26,790 nt of DNA from contig CALVPC010000001.1 in the NCBI GenBank assembly GCA_944350405.1, forward strand, positions 1 through 26,790, given 5' to 3'. This document shows, piece by piece, positions 1-7,706 of the stretch. The notes under the pieces are model-generated. The model worked only from the letters and a program-made list of their open reading frames with translations, was not told the DNA's origin and searched no databases. The position numbers and the translations under genes were made by a program. Each line of letters begins with the position of its first letter. Position 1 is the first letter of the stretch. Origin of the DNA: an uncultured Bacilli bacterium (GTDB lineage Bacteria > Bacillota_I > Bacilli_A > RF39 > UBA660).

Positions 1-2
1 AC

Positions 3-24
3 ATCACAATATTATCACAATATT
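3..24. repeat. Tandem repeat, 2 x 11 bp
   Basis: The unit atcacaatatt occurs twice head to tail with no mismatch. A second tandem pair, agcacttttt twice, follows at 37-56. Both lie downstream of the sigma gene terminator and belong to an intergenic region that continues beyond the left edge. Two adjacent tandem pairs with near-helical period could be an operator for a gene to the left, or simply slippage in AT-rich DNA; the sequence does not decide between these. Confidence 0.6.
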
Positions 25-57
25 ATATTAAAATCAAGCACTTTTTAGCACTTTTTT

Positions 58-92
58 ATAAAAAAAAGCAAAATAATAACACTATTTTGCTT
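58..92 (-). terminator. Intrinsic terminator of the sigma factor gene
   Basis: Read on the minus strand, AAGCAAAATA (92-83) pairs perfectly with TATTTTGCTT (75-66) across a 7-base loop and is followed by a run of T. The 5' arm includes two bases of the TAA stop codon (91-93), so the hairpin begins inside the gene's last codon. Confidence 0.85.
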
Positions 93-1596
93 AAATTTTT
101 CTAACCTTAAATCTCTTATCCTGATCTTGTTGTTCATCACTTTGTTTTTTATTTTCAATTTGATATTTCTCATATTTCGTTTGTAATAAATAATATTTCC
201 TAATAGCAATATTAATATCAGAAACTGAAACACCTAAAGATTCACAAATTTTTGGAAGAACATTAACCGGTTTACCATTCACTCCAAAATAAAGATCTAT
301 AATAGCTATTTCAACATTAGTTAAATAATTACCTTCATTATCTTTCCAATTTGAAACTTCTTGAATTTTTTCTTTACGATTTTTTTCATTTCTTTTTTTT
401 ATATCAACACCGTAACCACTTCTATTAAATATAGGACCTCTTTGAGTATATTCATCAAGACCATTCTTTGCAGCAAGAGTACGTAATTTTCTAAGAGCTT
501 TTGACTCTATTTGTCTTATCCTTTCACGAGTTACACCAAATATTTGCCCAACTTCTTCTAAAGTCTTAGATTTACCATCATCTAAACCAAATCTTAACTT
601 AATAACATCCCTTTCACGATCACTCAATAACTTAAGTATTTCAACAAGATCATTTTTAAGTGCTAAACTAATAGCATAATCTTCACCCGAAACAGAATCT
701 TTATCCGGAATAAGATCTCCGACCATAGTATCCTCATCATCACCAACAGGAGTTTCAAAAGATATAACTTCTTGAGAATTCATAATTAATTCGCGAACTT
801 TATCCTCAGATATTTGAAGTCTTTCTGCTAATTCTTTCTCACTAGGATCTCTATTTAACTCTTGAATAAGTACTCTTTGTGCTCTCATTAATCTATTTAT
901 TTCTTCAACTCTATGAACTGGTATTCTTATAGTTCTAGCTTGATCTGCAAGAGAACGAGTAATTGCTTGTCTAATCCACCAAGTAGCATATGTTGAAAAT
1001 TTATAACCTTTAGTATAATCAAATTTACCAACTGCTTTAAACAATCCAATATTACCTTCCTGAATAAGATCTAATAGAGAAAGACCACGATTAGTATAAC
1101 GCTTAGCAATACTTACTACTAATCTCAAATTAGCCTCGCAAAGTTTCTTTTTAGCTTCTTCATCACCACATTCAATACGCTTAGCAAGTTCTATTTCTTC
1201 AGAAATAGTTAATAAAGGAACTCTACTTGTCTCAGCAAGGTATAGCTTAATAATATCTTCAGTATCTGAAATATTATTATTAGTAAAAAATTCTTCTTTA
1301 TTTTCTATATCTTTATCAACCTCATTAAGTTCAGCATCTACAAACATTTTTAAATAATATAAAAATAAATACAATTTATCAGAAGGCCAACCTAAAGATA
1401 TAATTTTATCGTTATTAATTGATCCATCTTTATTAACAACATCTTTACTAACAATATTAAATTGTTCTTTATAAGGAAATTTAGAATCTCCTAAAGTATC
1501 AAATAAATATTGCACATCATCATCACTTAAATCTTCATTATTAACCAAATTTATAATATCGGTATTACTTTTACCGATTAATCTTTGCATATCCAT
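91..1596 (-). CDS. rpoD: Primary (housekeeping) RNA polymerase sigma factor with C-terminal extension
   Basis: Directs core RNA polymerase to -35/-10 promoters (sigma-70 family, SigA/RpoD). Domains in order: a non-canonical N-terminal part (1-110); region 1.2 (about 112-140); region 2 (about 150-222), with core-binding DLIQEGNIGL and -10-reading YATWWIRQAITRSL; region 3 (about 225-300); region 4 (about 315-372), with the HTH TLEEVGQIFGVTRERIRQIE. B. subtilis SigA, from memory about 371 residues, ends shortly after region 4. Here the protein runs to 501, adding about 125 residues. Residues 425-468 of the tail align ungapped with region 4 at an offset of 101 (see findings). The tail ends in a charged, Gln/Lys-rich stretch. 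The ATG at 1596 is chosen because AGGGG lies 7 bases upstream. It is monocistronic, with its own promoter and terminator. Confidence 0.96.
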   Translation of the reverse strand: MDMQRLIGKSNTDIINLVNNEDLSDDDVQYLFDTLGDSKFPYKEQFNIVSKDVVNKDGSINNDKIISLGWPSDKLYLFLYYLKMFVDAELNEVDKDIENKEEFFTNNNISDTEDIIKLYLAETSRVPLLTISEEIELAKRIECGDEEAKKKLCEANLRLVVSIAKRYTNRGLSLLDLIQEGNIGLFKAVGKFDYTKGYKFSTYATWWIRQAITRSLADQARTIRIPVHRVEEINRLMRAQRVLIQELNRDPSEKELAERLQISEDKVRELIMNSQEVISFETPVGDDEDTMVGDLIPDKDSVSGEDYAISLALKNDLVEILKLLSDRERDVIKLRFGLDDGKSKTLEEVGQIFGVTRERIRQIESKALRKLRTLAAKNGLDEYTQRGPIFNRSGYGVDIKKRNEKNRKEKIQEVSNWKDNEGNYLTNVEIAIIDLYFGVNGKPVNVLPKICESLGVSVSDINIAIRKYYLLQTKYEKYQIENKKQSDEQQDQDKRFKVRKI

Positions 1597-1645
1597 AATA
1601 TCACCCCTAAAATATCTATATTACATAGACATAAAAACTGACAAA

Positions 1646-1674
1646 ATTGTACTAAAAAAATAACAAAATGTCAA
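1646..1674 (-). promoter_or_regulatory. Promoter of the sigma factor gene
   Basis: TTGACA (1674-1669), a 17-base spacer, then TACAAT (1651-1646) on the minus strand. The spacer ends in a T-run followed by AG, as does the yvcK promoter. The predicted start near 1639 leaves a leader of about 43 nt before the ATG at 1596. Confidence 0.85.
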
Positions 1675-1725
1675 TAATTACAAATACTTATAAATAAAAA
1701 ATAATATATTTACATTATTCATACA

Positions 1726-2297
1726 TTAATCGTTAACAGATAATATATAAGGATTTGTTTCTTTTCCAGCCCCTCCGGATATAATAACATCAAAAGCAAG
1801 ATATAAAACAGGTCTTACATAAAACGGAGAATAAGCAACACTATATGAATAAATATGACCAGTTATTACCAGTGCATATCTCATCATGATAATTAGTTAA
1901 AACATGACTACAACTACTATTTGCACCATATCCATAATCACTTAAATACAGTATACCAATTTTACTAATAATATTACTCTCGTTTGCTCCATAAAAATAA
2001 TCATTCCCTATTATTTTTCTCTCATAATTATATACTTCCTCTTTTGTTATAGAAACATCGTTATAACCACCAAGATAATATTTAACATTATCAATCATAT
2101 TTTTAGCACTATTTGTCAAACCAACATAATAATCATTATTTAAATATATATTAAGTGTACTATTAGCCCAATTATTTGTCCCATTTTTTATTCCAATACA
2201 TCTCAGCAATAGATTCATTTCTAATTATCTTTATTCTGTTTTTGATATTACCAAAATCATCATCTACATAAATTATTCTTATTTTACAATATTGCTT
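1726..2297 (-). pseudogene. Frameshifted, 5'-truncated remnant of a WRI/DUF6273-like surface protein gene
   Basis: Three reading frames carry consecutive pieces of one protein. From about 2297 to 2175 one frame encodes IKNRIKIIRNESI...MYWNKKWDK and stops at 2172-2174. The next frame (to 1841) carries NNWANSTLNIYLNNDYY, a YYLGGY motif and SDYGYGA. The third frame (about 1855-1726) carries YVRPVLYLAFDVIISGG and NPYILSVND before a stop. This order is what I recall from cell-surface or pseudopilin-associated proteins of gut Bacillota, whose C-termini read VRPV.YL....I.SG.GT..NPY.L; the family name is from memory. Breaks lie near 2175-2185 and 1845-1858. There is no start codon or signal peptide: the reading runs back to the stop of the exchanger gene, so the 5' part is lost. 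A 125-codon ORF in the middle is only a piece of this remnant. Confidence 0.8.
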
Positions 2298-2298
2298 C

Positions 2299-3255
2299 TT
2301 ATAAAAACTTTGAAAGCCAAAAAACTAAATAAACTACTATCACTAAAAAAGAAATAAATCCATAAGAAAATAAATTCTTACATCTTTTTCTATAATTAAT
2401 TATTAAACAAGATACTAAAAACAAAAGCCCTAAAATAACTAATATCAAGGTATCATTATCTGAAAACATATATACTGGATATCCTAAAAAAACTATATCT
2501 CCAATAGCTAAAACAAGTAAATTAAAAAGACAACTACCAATTATATTAGAAACGGCTATATCATAACTTTTAATATTAATTAACGCATAAAAAGTTACAA
2601 CTTCAGGAAGTGAAGTAGTAATACCTAAAAATATAGCACCTAAAAAACTACTAGAAAATGAAGGATGAGCAATTGATATGTTATTAACAATAATTGTTAA
2701 TAACACACTAGATATAACCATACATAAAGAAACAATTGCAAGTTTAACAACAGTTTTTTTAGCAGAGCCATCCTCATTAATAACATAACTCTCCTCTTCA
2801 AATTTAGGGATCTTCTTCAAATATAATATATATGTAGCAATTATAAGAATACTTGGAAATCCTATAGATAATAAACTAAAATCAAATATTTTACTAACAA
2901 ATAAATAAAGAGCTAAATAATTTAAAATGAGAATAAGAATAACAATATTATGCGATCTAGAAGTATTTGAAAAAATCATTTTTTTAATAAATACTATATC
3001 AAAAAAACAAATCATAAATAGATTAAAAAGATTACTACCTATAATATCCCCAATAGCAAGCGCAGGATTATCCACGACCATAGCACTAAAACATGTAACA
3101 AATTCAGGAAGAGAAGTAACCCCCGCTAAAACAATACCTCCAACTAATGCCTTACTAACTCCAGAAGTTTTACTAAGTAAATCAGCATAATATGAAAGTT
3201 TTATACTAAGAAAAACTGTTAAAAAAGCAAATATTAAAAAAAATATTTCATTCAT
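2299..3255 (-). CDS. Sodium/calcium exchanger (CaCA) family membrane protein, YrbG-like
   Basis: Probable Ca2+/Na+ (or H+) antiporter in the cytoplasmic membrane. The 318-residue protein has two inverted halves, each with an alpha-repeat: GIVLAGVTSLPEF (TSLPE 47-51) followed by GDIIGSNLFN, and AIFLGITTSLPEV (TSLPE 214-218) followed by SNIIGSCLFN. The conserved Glu of each repeat is present. About ten hydrophobic helices surround a charged loop near 148-168 (KKIPKFEEES...EDGSAKK). The start is the ATG at 3255, with TAGGTGA five bases upstream; a GTG three codons earlier is in frame but overlaps the ribosome binding site. It lies 58 bases downstream of the enolase gene on the same strand, with no terminator visible between, so read-through is likely. 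A TATAAT in that gap lacks a good -35. The transported ion cannot be fixed from sequence. Confidence 0.9.
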   Translation of the reverse strand: MNEIFFLIFAFLTVFLSIKLSYYADLLSKTSGVSKALVGGIVLAGVTSLPEFVTCFSAMVVDNPALAIGDIIGSNLFNLFMICFFDIVFIKKMIFSNTSRSHNIVILILILNYLALYLFVSKIFDFSLLSIGFPSILIIATYILYLKKIPKFEEESYVINEDGSAKKTVVKLAIVSLCMVISSVLLTIIVNNISIAHPSFSSSFLGAIFLGITTSLPEVVTFYALINIKSYDIAVSNIIGSCLFNLLVLAIGDIVFLGYPVYMFSDNDTLILVILGLLFLVSCLIINYRKRCKNLFSYGFISFLVIVVYLVFWLSKFL

Positions 3256-3313
3256 GTAAATCACCTACCAAAGTATATTTACAAAAAAACGAAATATTAT
3301 AGACAAAATAAAA

Positions 3314-4537
3314 CTATTTATTTATTTCTTCCTCTATACGTATAAGTTCATTATACTTAGAAATTCTATCCATCCTAGATAAAGAACCTGTCTTTATTTG
3401 CCCTAAATCAAGACCAACTGCAAAATGAGCAATAAAAGTATCATCAGTCTCCCCACTTCTATGAGAAATAATAGTTCTATAATTATTTTCTTTTGCTAAA
3501 TTTATAGTTTCTATCATTTCAGTAACTGTTCCAATTTGATTTGCTTTAATTAAAATAGCATTACCAGCATTCATATTAATCGCTTTACTTAAAAATTCCT
3601 TATTTGTAACAAACAAATCATCACCAACTAATTGAATTCTATCTCCAAGAACATCAGTTATTTTTTTAAAGCCTTCAAAATCATTTTCCCAAACAGGATC
3701 TTCTATAGAAATAATAGGATATTTATCTACAAGGTCTTTGTAATAATCAATCATATCATCTAAAGAAAGTTTTTTATTATCAAGAAAATAATAACCATCC
3801 TTATAAAACTCTGATGCTGCAACATCAAGAGCTAACGAAACATCTTCTCCTAAAGTATAACCAGCTAAAGTAATAGACTCACAAATTAAATCAAGAGCTT
3901 CATAATTATCTTTAAGATTAGGAGCAAAACCTCCCTCATCTCCAACACCTGTATAATATCCTTTACTCTTTAATATATTTTTTAAAGTATGAAAAACCTC
4001 ACTACCAATTCTTATCCTCTCTTTTACACTATTAGCTTTAGGAACTATCATAAATTCTTGAAAATCTAAATTGTTATCAGCATGCATTCCTCCATTTAAA
4101 ATATTCATCATTAACTGTGGCATACTGTTACCACCACCTATATATTTATAAAGAGGAAGATTTTTACTATTAGCCGCAGCTTTTAAACAAGCAAGAGAAA
4201 CTCCTAAAATAGCATTAGCACCTAATCTAGATTTATTTTTAGTACCATCACAATCTATCATAAGATAATCAAGTCTTTTTTGATCATAAACATCTTCACC
4301 AACTAATAGATCACACAGTACTGTATTTACATTATTTACTGCTTTCAAAACGCCCTTACCAAAATAACGATTATTATCTCCATCACGAAGCTCCAAAGCT
4401 TCATTAGACCCTGTCGAAGCTCCACTAGGGACACTTGCTCGTCCAAAACTACCATCACTTAAAAAAACATCAACTTCTACTGTTGGATTACCTCTAGAAT
4501 CCAAAATTTCTCTTCCAATTATATTCTTTATTTCCAT
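3314..4537 (-). CDS. eno: Enolase (phosphopyruvate hydratase)
   Basis: Glycolytic enzyme converting 2-phosphoglycerate to phosphoenolpyruvate in the cytoplasm. Family landmarks are in order: SRGNPTVEV (14-22), the mobile loop SVPSGASTGS (35-44), NGGMHADN (148-155), catalytic Glu in VGDEGGFAP (E201), metal ligands D238 (ALDVAASEFY), E279 (SIEDP) and D306 (VGDDLFVTN), catalytic Lys in AILIKANQIGT (K331), SHRSGETDD, and substrate Lys in GQIKTG (K382). At 407 residues it is about 20 shorter than the B. subtilis enzyme, through shorter loops, with no active-site loss. KANQIGT where KVNQIGT is usual, and LSR where APSR is usual, are small lineage differences. The start is the ATG at 4537 behind GAGGTG; the in-frame GTG at 4549 overlaps that site. 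The gene is divergent from the FemABX gene and upstream of the exchanger. Confidence 0.97.
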   Translation of the reverse strand: MEIKNIIGREILDSRGNPTVEVDVFLSDGSFGRASVPSGASTGSNEALELRDGDNNRYFGKGVLKAVNNVNTVLCDLLVGEDVYDQKRLDYLMIDCDGTKNKSRLGANAILGVSLACLKAAANSKNLPLYKYIGGGNSMPQLMMNILNGGMHADNNLDFQEFMIVPKANSVKERIRIGSEVFHTLKNILKSKGYYTGVGDEGGFAPNLKDNYEALDLICESITLAGYTLGEDVSLALDVAASEFYKDGYYFLDNKKLSLDDMIDYYKDLVDKYPIISIEDPVWENDFEGFKKITDVLGDRIQLVGDDLFVTNKEFLSKAINMNAGNAILIKANQIGTVTEMIETINLAKENNYRTIISHRSGETDDTFIAHFAVGLDLGQIKTGSLSRMDRISKYNELIRIEEEINK

Positions 4538-4560
4538 ATTGCACCTCACATATTATCTTA

Positions 4561-4566
4561 ATTATA
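4561..4566 (-). promoter_or_regulatory. Candidate -10 box for eno
   Basis: TATAAT on the minus strand, which would start RNA about 17 bases before the eno ATG. The best -35 at 17-base spacing is only TTTTAT, so this assignment is weak. The box is part of the self-complementary attatataat (4561-4570), so the same box can be read on either strand. Confidence 0.4.
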
Positions 4567-4596
4567 TAATAAAATAAAGCATAATAAAACTTTTTA

Positions 4597-4625
4597 TTGC
4601 ATTTTTGTCCAAAAACGGATATCAT
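4597..4625 (+). promoter_or_regulatory. Candidate promoter of the FemABX gene
   Basis: TTGCAT (4597-4602), 17 bases, TATCAT (4620-4625). The predicted start near 4632 gives a leader of about 25 nt carrying AAAGGAGG at 4644-4651, five bases before the ATG. Confidence 0.5.
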
Positions 4626-4656
4626 AATATATAGAATAATACTAAAGGAGGATATT

Positions 4657-5928
4657 ATGAAAATAGTAAAACTAACCCCTGAACAATTCGATAATTTTTC
4701 AATTAATCATCCTCTACATACATATTATCAAACATCAGCATACGGAAGTTTAATGAGTAGTGAAGGATTTGAACCGCATTACTATGGATTTACTAATGAT
4801 CAAAATAACCTAGTCGGTGCATGCCTAATGCTTATACAAAAGCTATTTTTAAATTATAAATATGCTTATGCCCCTAGAGGATATTTAATCGATTATGATA
4901 ACAAAGATTTAATTATAGATGTAACTAACAAAATGAAACGATTCCTAGCTAAAAACAATATTATATTTTTAAAAATAGATCCCCCTGTCGTAAATAATAA
5001 AAGAGATAAAGATGGTAATATTTTAAGAAGTCCTTATACAAATGATCTTATACCTTTTTTAACAAAAATAGGATATGAATACTTTGGAGACAATAAAGCA
5101 TTTGGTACTCTAAAACCAAGATGGAATGCCATCTTAAAAGTAACAGGATCCAGTTCTACTTTATTTGAAAACTTAGATCCAAGTGTTAAAAACAAAATCA
5201 GAAAAGCTTCATCTAGAGGTGTTGAAGTACTTCAAGGAAATCACAATGATATTGAAATTTTTTATAAATTTGTTGCAAAAAAACATTACAGAAAATTAAA
5301 CTATTATAAAAAATTTGCTGAATGTTTTGGAGATAATTTTGAATTATATTTTGCTAAATTAAATACTGAAAAATATTTAAATAATATAAAACTAATTTAT
5401 GAACAAGAATTACAAAAAAATGAAGAATTAAATAGAGAAATACAAGATGCAGCCTTAAAAAATAAAATTAGTAATAAGTTAACAAATTCTAAAATAACAT
5501 CAGATAAAGTACTAGCTATCTATAAAAAAGAGCTTGAAACTGCTACCAATTTATTTTCTAACAACCCTCAAGGATTAATTATTGGTACCACTGCAGTCAT
5601 AATTGAACGCTACGGCGTAGAACTAATAATAGAAGGCCAAAATCCAGCTTATAAACTATTTTATCCAACATTCTTAACTAAATGGTATATAATAGAAAAA
5701 TACTCTAAATTAGGTGCTGTATATTTTGATTTAAATGCCATAACAGGTAATTTTAAAAGTAACAAGTTTCAAGGATTAAATGAAATGAAATTAGGATATA
5801 ATGCTGAAGTAACTGAATATATTGGAGAATTTGATTTAGTTATAAACAAACCAATATATAAAATTCATAAAAAATGGAAATTAGGAAAGAAAGCTATAAA
5901 AAAATCTCATAATGAAAAAAATAGATAA
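4657..5928 (+). CDS. FemABX-family peptidoglycan interpeptide-bridge aminoacyltransferase
   Basis: FemABX enzymes use aminoacyl-tRNA to add amino acids to the Lys (or equivalent) side chain of lipid II in the cytoplasm. The 423-residue protein has two GNAT-like halves. The first includes YQTSAYGSLM (24-33), YAYAPRGYLIDY (69-80) and LKIDPP (105-110); the second includes GTTAVIIERYGVELIIEGQNP (about 310-330) and FDLNAITGNF (357-366). Between them is a Lys/Glu-rich helical arm (about 237-300), as in FemA-type enzymes that bind tRNA through a coiled coil. The C-terminus GYNAEVTEYIGEFDLVIN is the usual FemABX ending. The ATG at 4657 is preferred because AAAGGAGG lies five bases upstream; a longer in-frame reading from 4597 has no ribosome binding site and covers the promoter. 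Which amino acid is added cannot be told. Confidence 0.92.
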   Translation: MKIVKLTPEQFDNFSINHPLHTYYQTSAYGSLMSSEGFEPHYYGFTNDQNNLVGACLMLIQKLFLNYKYAYAPRGYLIDYDNKDLIIDVTNKMKRFLAKNNIIFLKIDPPVVNNKRDKDGNILRSPYTNDLIPFLTKIGYEYFGDNKAFGTLKPRWNAILKVTGSSSTLFENLDPSVKNKIRKASSRGVEVLQGNHNDIEIFYKFVAKKHYRKLNYYKKFAECFGDNFELYFAKLNTEKYLNNIKLIYEQELQKNEELNREIQDAALKNKISNKLTNSKITSDKVLAIYKKELETATNLFSNNPQGLIIGTTAVIIERYGVELIIEGQNPAYKLFYPTFLTKWYIIEKYSKLGAVYFDLNAITGNFKSNKFQGLNEMKLGYNAEVTEYIGEFDLVINKPIYKIHKKWKLGKKAIKKSHNEKNR

Positions 5929-5940
5929 TATTATTTACAT

Positions 5941-5971
5941 AAAAAAGGCTCTAAATATAGAGACTTTTTTT
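5941..5971. terminator. Bidirectional terminator between the FemABX and HAD genes
   Basis: Arms aaaaaaggctct (5941-5952) and agagactttttt (5959-5970) pair with one G-A mismatch around a short AT loop. A and T tracts on both sides let it work in both directions. Its right end touches the HAD stop codon (5970-5972). Confidence 0.85.
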
Positions 5972-6605
5972 ATTTAAAATTTTTATAAATAATATATGGA
6001 AGTTCATTTATAGAATTAATATAATAATCACATTTACACACATCACCAAACCCATACCTAGCCTGAATAAAAGGAATATTACAAAGTTTAGCCGCTTCCA
6101 TATCTTTTAATGTATCTCCAATATACACACACCAATCAAGCCTATAATCATTAATTATTTTATTTATAGCACAGGCCTTAGAAATATTTATCTCACTAGC
6201 AGCGATATAATCCTTAAAATATTTACCTAAATTAGAAGATATCAAGAAAGCTTCGATATATTTCTTACTAGAAGCATTACTAACTATAAATAAATCATAT
6301 TTTTCATAAAGTTTAATTAAAACATCCCTTACCCCAGAATAAACTATTCCTCCGTGATTTTTTAGATATTCAATGTTAAAAATTTCAGACTCATCAAAAT
6401 ACTTTAATCCTTTATCAAGTTCCACATTAGGAAAATATAATTTAGATATTTCAAATTTATTTAAACCAAAACTTTTAATAACAGTCTCTTTAGATACTTT
6501 ATCTAAATTATACTTTTTAACAATTTTATTAATACTTTTAAAAGTAATATCAAATGTATCCCATAATGTTCCATCTAAATCAAATAATATACCTTTTCTA
6601 TTCAT
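5970..6605 (-). CDS. HAD-superfamily hydrolase, phosphoglycolate-phosphatase-like
   Basis: A 211-residue cytoplasmic phosphatase. All four HAD motifs are visible: motif I FDLDGTLWDT with nucleophile D9 and acid D11; motif II with the Ser/Asn pair in IVSNASS; the motif III Lys in the SKA segment after AASEIN; motif IV YIGDTLKDMEAA. The segment between motifs I and II is a helical C1 cap of the Gph/PGP type. The C-terminus (GFGDVCKCDYYINSINEL) is typical of this subgroup. The substrate is not determined; phosphoglycolate, pyrophosphate or small sugar phosphates are options. AAAGGG lies about six bases before the ATG. It follows gap on the same strand beyond a hairpin terminator, so it is probably transcribed by read-through or from a weak promoter that I could not define. 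Confidence 0.88.
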   Translation of the reverse strand: MNRKGILFDLDGTLWDTFDITFKSINKIVKKYNLDKVSKETVIKSFGLNKFEISKLYFPNVELDKGLKYFDESEIFNIEYLKNHGGIVYSGVRDVLIKLYEKYDLFIVSNASSKKYIEAFLISSNLGKYFKDYIAASEINISKACAINKIINDYRLDWCVYIGDTLKDMEAAKLCNIPFIQARYGFGDVCKCDYYINSINELPYIIYKNFK

Positions 6606-6631
6606 TTTAAACCCTTTCTTAAACTTATCAA

Positions 6632-6677
6632 TATAAATAAAAAGACTATTAATAAAAATACAATATTAATAATCTTT
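6632..6677 (-). terminator. Intrinsic terminator after gap
   Basis: On the minus strand AAAGATTATTAAT (6677-6665) pairs with ATTAATAGTCTTT (6653-6641): 13 pairs including one G-U, an 11-base loop, then a T-rich tract. It lies between gap and the HAD gene. Confidence 0.8.
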
Positions 6678-6684
6678 ATGAGCT

Positions 6685-7695
6685 TTATTTTTTTATCAAT
6701 TCAGCAAAATATTTAGCACATCTTACCATTTGACTAGAATAACCATATTCATTATCATACCAAGCAACAATTTTAACCAGTTGCCCATAATCAGAATTTA
6801 AAACATTAGTAAGAGATAAATCAACAACACCACCATGTGTACTACCGATAACATCACTAGATACTATTGGATCATATGTAGCATCTAAAACCTCATTTTT
6901 ATTATTTATAAATTCTTTATTTATCAAAGAAACATCAACCTTTTTTTCAAGTTCTAAAACCAAATCAACTGCAGACCCATCACTAACTGGAACTCTCATA
7001 GCCATACCATCCATCTTACCATCAAGTTCTGGAATTACAAGGCCTATTGCATTTGCTGCCCCCGTTGAAGTAGGAATAATATTAATAGCAGCAGCTCTAC
7101 CACGTCTTGAATCAATACCTTTTTTATGACTAACATCAAGAATCATTTGATCATTTGTATAAGCATGAATAGTAGTCATAAAACCTTTTTTTATTCCAAA
7201 CTTATCATTTATAACTTTAAGTACTGGTGCCAAACAATTAGTAGTACAACTACTTGCACTAACAATTTTTTCATTACCAGTAAGTATTTCCTCATTAACC
7301 CCATAAACAATAGTTTTAACATCTCCCTTACAAGGAGCAGAAACAATTACTCTACCAGCACCAGCATCAACATGCTTCATAGCTTCTTCTTTCTTATTAA
7401 ACTTACCGCTACATTCAAAAACCATATCAATTGCTAGCTTATCCCATGGTAGATTAGATGGATCTTTCTCTGCTAAAACTAATATTTTTTTATTACCAAC
7501 TAATAAATAACCATCGCTATAACTAATTTCATTCACTTTATAATTACCTTGACTAGAATCATACTTAAGCAAATGAGCCAGTTCCCTAGCATCAGTTAAA
7601 TCATTAACTGCTACAACCTCAAAAAAACTATCCTCCATAAGAATTCTAAAAACAAGTCTTCCTATTCTCCCAAAACCATTTATTGCAACTTTCAT
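6685..7695 (-). CDS. gap: Glyceraldehyde-3-phosphate dehydrogenase, NAD-dependent type
   Basis: Oxidises and phosphorylates glyceraldehyde-3-phosphate in glycolysis. The 336-residue protein has the Rossmann start INGFGRIGR (5-13); D32 in VNDLTD, which favours NAD over NADP; the active-site stretch SASSCTTNCLAP with catalytic C150; the base H177 in TTIHAYTNDQ; the RGRAAA.NIIPTSTGAA segment; and the C-terminal WYDNEYGYSSQMV. It is full length. The ATG at 7695 is preceded by AGGAGTTGA, and this Shine-Dalgarno overlaps the TAG stop of the kinase gene upstream (11-base gap), so the two genes are probably cotranscribed and coupled. No pgk, tpi or cggR is adjacent, unlike many Bacilli. Confidence 0.98.
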   Translation of the reverse strand: MKVAINGFGRIGRLVFRILMEDSFFEVVAVNDLTDARELAHLLKYDSSQGNYKVNEISYSDGYLLVGNKKILVLAEKDPSNLPWDKLAIDMVFECSGKFNKKEEAMKHVDAGAGRVIVSAPCKGDVKTIVYGVNEEILTGNEKIVSASSCTTNCLAPVLKVINDKFGIKKGFMTTIHAYTNDQMILDVSHKKGIDSRRGRAAAINIIPTSTGAANAIGLVIPELDGKMDGMAMRVPVSDGSAVDLVLELEKKVDVSLINKEFINNKNEVLDATYDPIVSSDVIGSTHGGVVDLSLTNVLNSDYGQLVKIVAWYDNEYGYSSQMVRCAKYFAELIKK

Positions 7696-7706
7696 TAAAT
7701 CAACTC

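Noticed and set aside
1841..2218. 125-codon minus-strand ORF as a stand-alone gene
   Set aside because: Its start has no ribosome binding site, and homologous sequence continues in other frames on both sides, so it is the middle of a frameshifted pseudogene.
2927..3190. Plus-strand ORF within the exchanger gene
   Set aside because: Antisense shadow of a well-supported CaCA gene; no ribosome binding site or recognisable domain.
3314..4537. Enolase as a truncated or inactive copy (407 residues)
   Set aside because: All catalytic and metal residues are present; the lost length is spread over surface loops.
4597..4656. N-terminal extension of the FemABX protein (20 residues)
   Set aside because: It would start within the promoter, lacks a ribosome binding site, and the internal ATG has a perfect AAAGGAGG.
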